DNA of 16,428 nt from Dehalococcoidia bacterium (GTDB lineage: Bacteria > Chloroflexota > Dehalococcoidia > JACPQF01), in assembly GCA_030650265.1 (NCBI GenBank), contig JAUSEJ010000859.1, positions 1 through 16,428 on the forward strand, written 5' to 3'. Below are positions 14,867 through 16,428 of this stretch, piece after piece; the stretch's first letter is position 1; every line of letters begins with the position of its first letter. The notes under the pieces were generated by a model, which was not told the origin of the DNA, did no database searches, and saw only the letters and a list, made by a program, of their open reading frames with translations. The translations under genes were made by a program, and so were the position numbers.

Positions 14867-15931
14867 GTGACTGATGGCAAGGACTTCGATATTCAAGATC
14901 GAACGCAAACTCGGGAAAGGCTAAAGCGAGAAAAGCCAGTTGTATACGAGAAGTTTCTCGAGTTGGACCGGAAAACGAGTCGGGGAGAGAGTCCTCCACC
15001 GGTAATCGAAGTTGCCTATCGGTACGACTGTAATCTCAGTTGCAATCACTGCTTTGCGTCGCGATTTACTAGAAAAGAGAGAAGTCTTTCGCTACAGGAT
15101 CTGAGACACTTGTCCCAGCAAGCAACTGATCTTGGCATTCACCAGTTTATTCTGCAGGGAGGGGAACCCCTGTTTTGGCCGGATTTCGACGAAGTAGTGA
15201 AAGCTATAAACCCGAAAGAGTTCTACATGGGGCTTGTTACCAATGCGACTCTCTTGAGTAAGGAGATGGTCAGGCATCTCAGAGATATCGGTATTGACAA
15301 AATAGTCATAAGCCTCGATTCCTATGATATGGTCCAGTATGAAGAAAACCGTAATCGGTCTGGACTGTTCAATCACACCAAGAATATGTTACTTCTAGCC
15401 AGGGAGGCCGGGTTACGGGTCGTCATCAACACCGTGGCCACAAAACAGAATGTCAGATCAGCCCAAACTCTAGAGCTGATTGAATTCGCGAAAAAGAACG
15501 ACTTTGTCGTTTATGTGAATTTCGCTACCCCGATTGGCAATTGGGAAGGGCGTTTCGACCTTCTCCTCGATCAAGACGATGCCGACTACATTTATAACTT
15601 GAACCTCCAGCACGAGGTAATTAAGCGCGACACATTCCCTTACAAAGGAACCAAAGTTGGGTGCCCCGCTTTGAGGTCCATAGTCTACATTACCCAATAT
15701 GGGGATGTGCTCCCTTGCCCGTTTGTCCACATTTCGGTTGGCAACATACTTGATGAACCCCTGTCCAAGATCATCGAGGAGGGCCTGCGAATCAAGTGGT
15801 TTAAGGATCGGCCGCCGTTATGTCTGGCGAGTGAAGATATGGATTTTATCAAGACCAAGATCGCGCAGACATATGGAAAACCTTCCCCCGTCAGTATGCA
15901 TGCAGTATTTACCCGGGATGAGATTGACTAG
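14867..15931 (+). CDS. Radical SAM protein with SPASM-like C-terminal cysteines
   Basis: A 354-residue radical SAM enzyme. The cluster motif CNLSCNHC (C55-x3-C59-x2-C62) binds the SAM-reducing [4Fe-4S] centre. QGGEPLFWPDF is the GGEP motif, VTNATLL and VISLDSYD are further barrel strands. In the C-terminal part, C266, C284 (within QYGDVLPCPF) and C319 resemble a short SPASM/twitch domain with an auxiliary cluster. Such proteins act on peptides, sugars or cofactors; the substrate here is unknown, and the context suggests sugar modification. An in-frame ATG at 14852 would place the strong GGAGG (14855-14859) inside the gene. GTG at 14867 sits seven bases after it and is chosen. It lies 50 bases behind the methyltransferase gene. 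Confidence 0.82.
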   Translation: MTDGKDFDIQDRTQTRERLKREKPVVYEKFLELDRKTSRGESPPPVIEVAYRYDCNLSCNHCFASRFTRKERSLSLQDLRHLSQQATDLGIHQFILQGGEPLFWPDFDEVVKAINPKEFYMGLVTNATLLSKEMVRHLRDIGIDKIVISLDSYDMVQYEENRNRSGLFNHTKNMLLLAREAGLRVVINTVATKQNVRSAQTLELIEFAKKNDFVVYVNFATPIGNWEGRFDLLLDQDDADYIYNLNLQHEVIKRDTFPYKGTKVGCPALRSIVYITQYGDVLPCPFVHISVGNILDEPLSKIIEEGLRIKWFKDRPPLCLASEDMDFIKTKIAQTYGKPSPVSMHAVFTRDEID

Positions 15932-15979
15932 CGATGCTACCCAAACGTATATCGATAAACTGCACCGAAGGCGAACGCT

Positions 15980-16428
15980 ATGTACATGTATGTTGGAATT
16001 GAAATTAGCAATCGATGCAATGCAAGATGCCCGTGGTGTTTTACGACCAAGGTGGCTGACGGGATAAGACAGGATCAAGCGGAAGGATTCATGGGTATCG
16101 ATACGTTTACGGCCGTAATTGAGCGTCTGGAAACGTTAGGACTGCTCCATGATGAGGTTGTCATCAATCTGTACGCCATTGGTGAGCCCTTCTTAAACAG
16201 AGATATACGTAAGGTGTTCAGTTATCTGAACGAAAAGGGCTTGAAATTCGCGATCAGCACCAATGCCTCAACGCCGGTCCTGTTTGAGGAGGGTTCCGAC
16301 ATACTGAGAAACCTGACAAGTCTTATTATCTCTCTTCCAGGCTTTAGCGAGGAATCATATAAGAGGGTGTACGGTTTTCAGTTTAACAGAATTCAAAACA
16401 ACATCGTATCGCTGGTCAACAACTTCCG
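15980..16428 (+). CDS. Second radical SAM protein, N-terminal part (runs off right edge)
   Basis: From ATG 15980 the frame is open for 149 codons to the window edge. The motif CNARCPWC (C13-x3-C17-x2-C20) is the radical SAM cluster site, placed very near the N-terminus. It is followed by an INLYAIGEPFLNRDI stretch in the place of the GGEP motif and AISTNAS, then LIISLPGF. The short N-terminus and the GEPFLNRDI form resemble radical SAM proteins with SPASM domains that install sugar or peptide modifications. It is clearly different from the preceding radical SAM gene and not a duplicate. AAGG (15968-15971) lies eight bases before the chosen start; ATG 15986 two codons later is possible. The gap to the upstream gene is 48 bases. 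Confidence 0.8.
   Translation, partial: MYMYVGIEISNRCNARCPWCFTTKVADGIRQDQAEGFMGIDTFTAVIERLETLGLLHDEVVINLYAIGEPFLNRDIRKVFSYLNEKGLKFAISTNASTPVLFEEGSDILRNLTSLIISLPGFSEESYKRVYGFQFNRIQNNIVSLVNNF

Noticed and set aside
1..16428. CRISPR array, tRNA or rRNA genes
   Set aside because: I saw no regularly spaced direct repeats and no cloverleaf or rRNA-like segments while reading the window.

Overview
The window holds the edge of an insertion sequence on the minus strand (about 1-780), a roughly 0.7 kb non-coding stretch, and then a long run of thirteen plus-strand genes (1489 to the right edge) for nucleotide-sugar precursors and sugar modification. It reads as part of a surface-polysaccharide (O-antigen, capsule or exopolysaccharide) locus of a free-living bacterium. 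The DNA looks moderately GC-rich, and GTG and TTG starts are common. I cannot name the phylum. No rRNA, tRNA, CRISPR array or housekeeping gene is present.

Layout. (1) 1-780: a two-gene IS. A small DUF6788-like cysteine-motif protein is coupled by ATGA to a DDE-type transposase that runs off the left edge; a perfect 11-bp palindrome overlaps the probable promoter. (2) 781-1488: no convincing gene; some palindromes and one weak promoter candidate. (3) 1489-5014: a tightly overlapping block of wecB (UDP-GlcNAc 2-epimerase), wecC (UDP-ManNAc dehydrogenase) and a UDP-glucuronate-4-epimerase-like SDR, making UDP-ManNAcA and probably an epimerised uronate. (4) 5057-5464: a small exported TPR protein of unknown role. 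(5) 5565-8702: rfbG-rfbH-rfbF, the CDP-glucose route to CDP-3,6-dideoxy-4-keto-hexose, all three genes overlapping. (6) 8699-10807: a NeuB-type PEP-condensing synthase fused to a C-terminal cupin, then a HAD phosphatase-like gene. (7) 10881-13609: an acetolactate-synthase-like ThDP enzyme and an SDR reductase/epimerase. (8) 13635 to the edge: a two-domain FkbM-type methyltransferase and two consecutive radical SAM proteins, the second cut by the window edge.

How the genes may work together. RfbF, RfbG and RfbH would make the CDP-3,6-dideoxy-4-keto intermediate. The ThDP enzyme could add a two-carbon unit to that 4-keto sugar, as YerE does in yersiniose synthesis, and the SDR could then reduce it, as YerF does. 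This is inference, and the E3 reductase that normally partners RfbH is not in the window. The NeuB-cupin and HAD genes suggest a nonulosonic-acid-like product as a separate branch or a shared one. The methyltransferase and radical SAM genes would decorate the glycan or its precursors. No glycosyltransferase, flippase, polymerase or ABC exporter gene is visible, so the assembly genes must lie outside the window.
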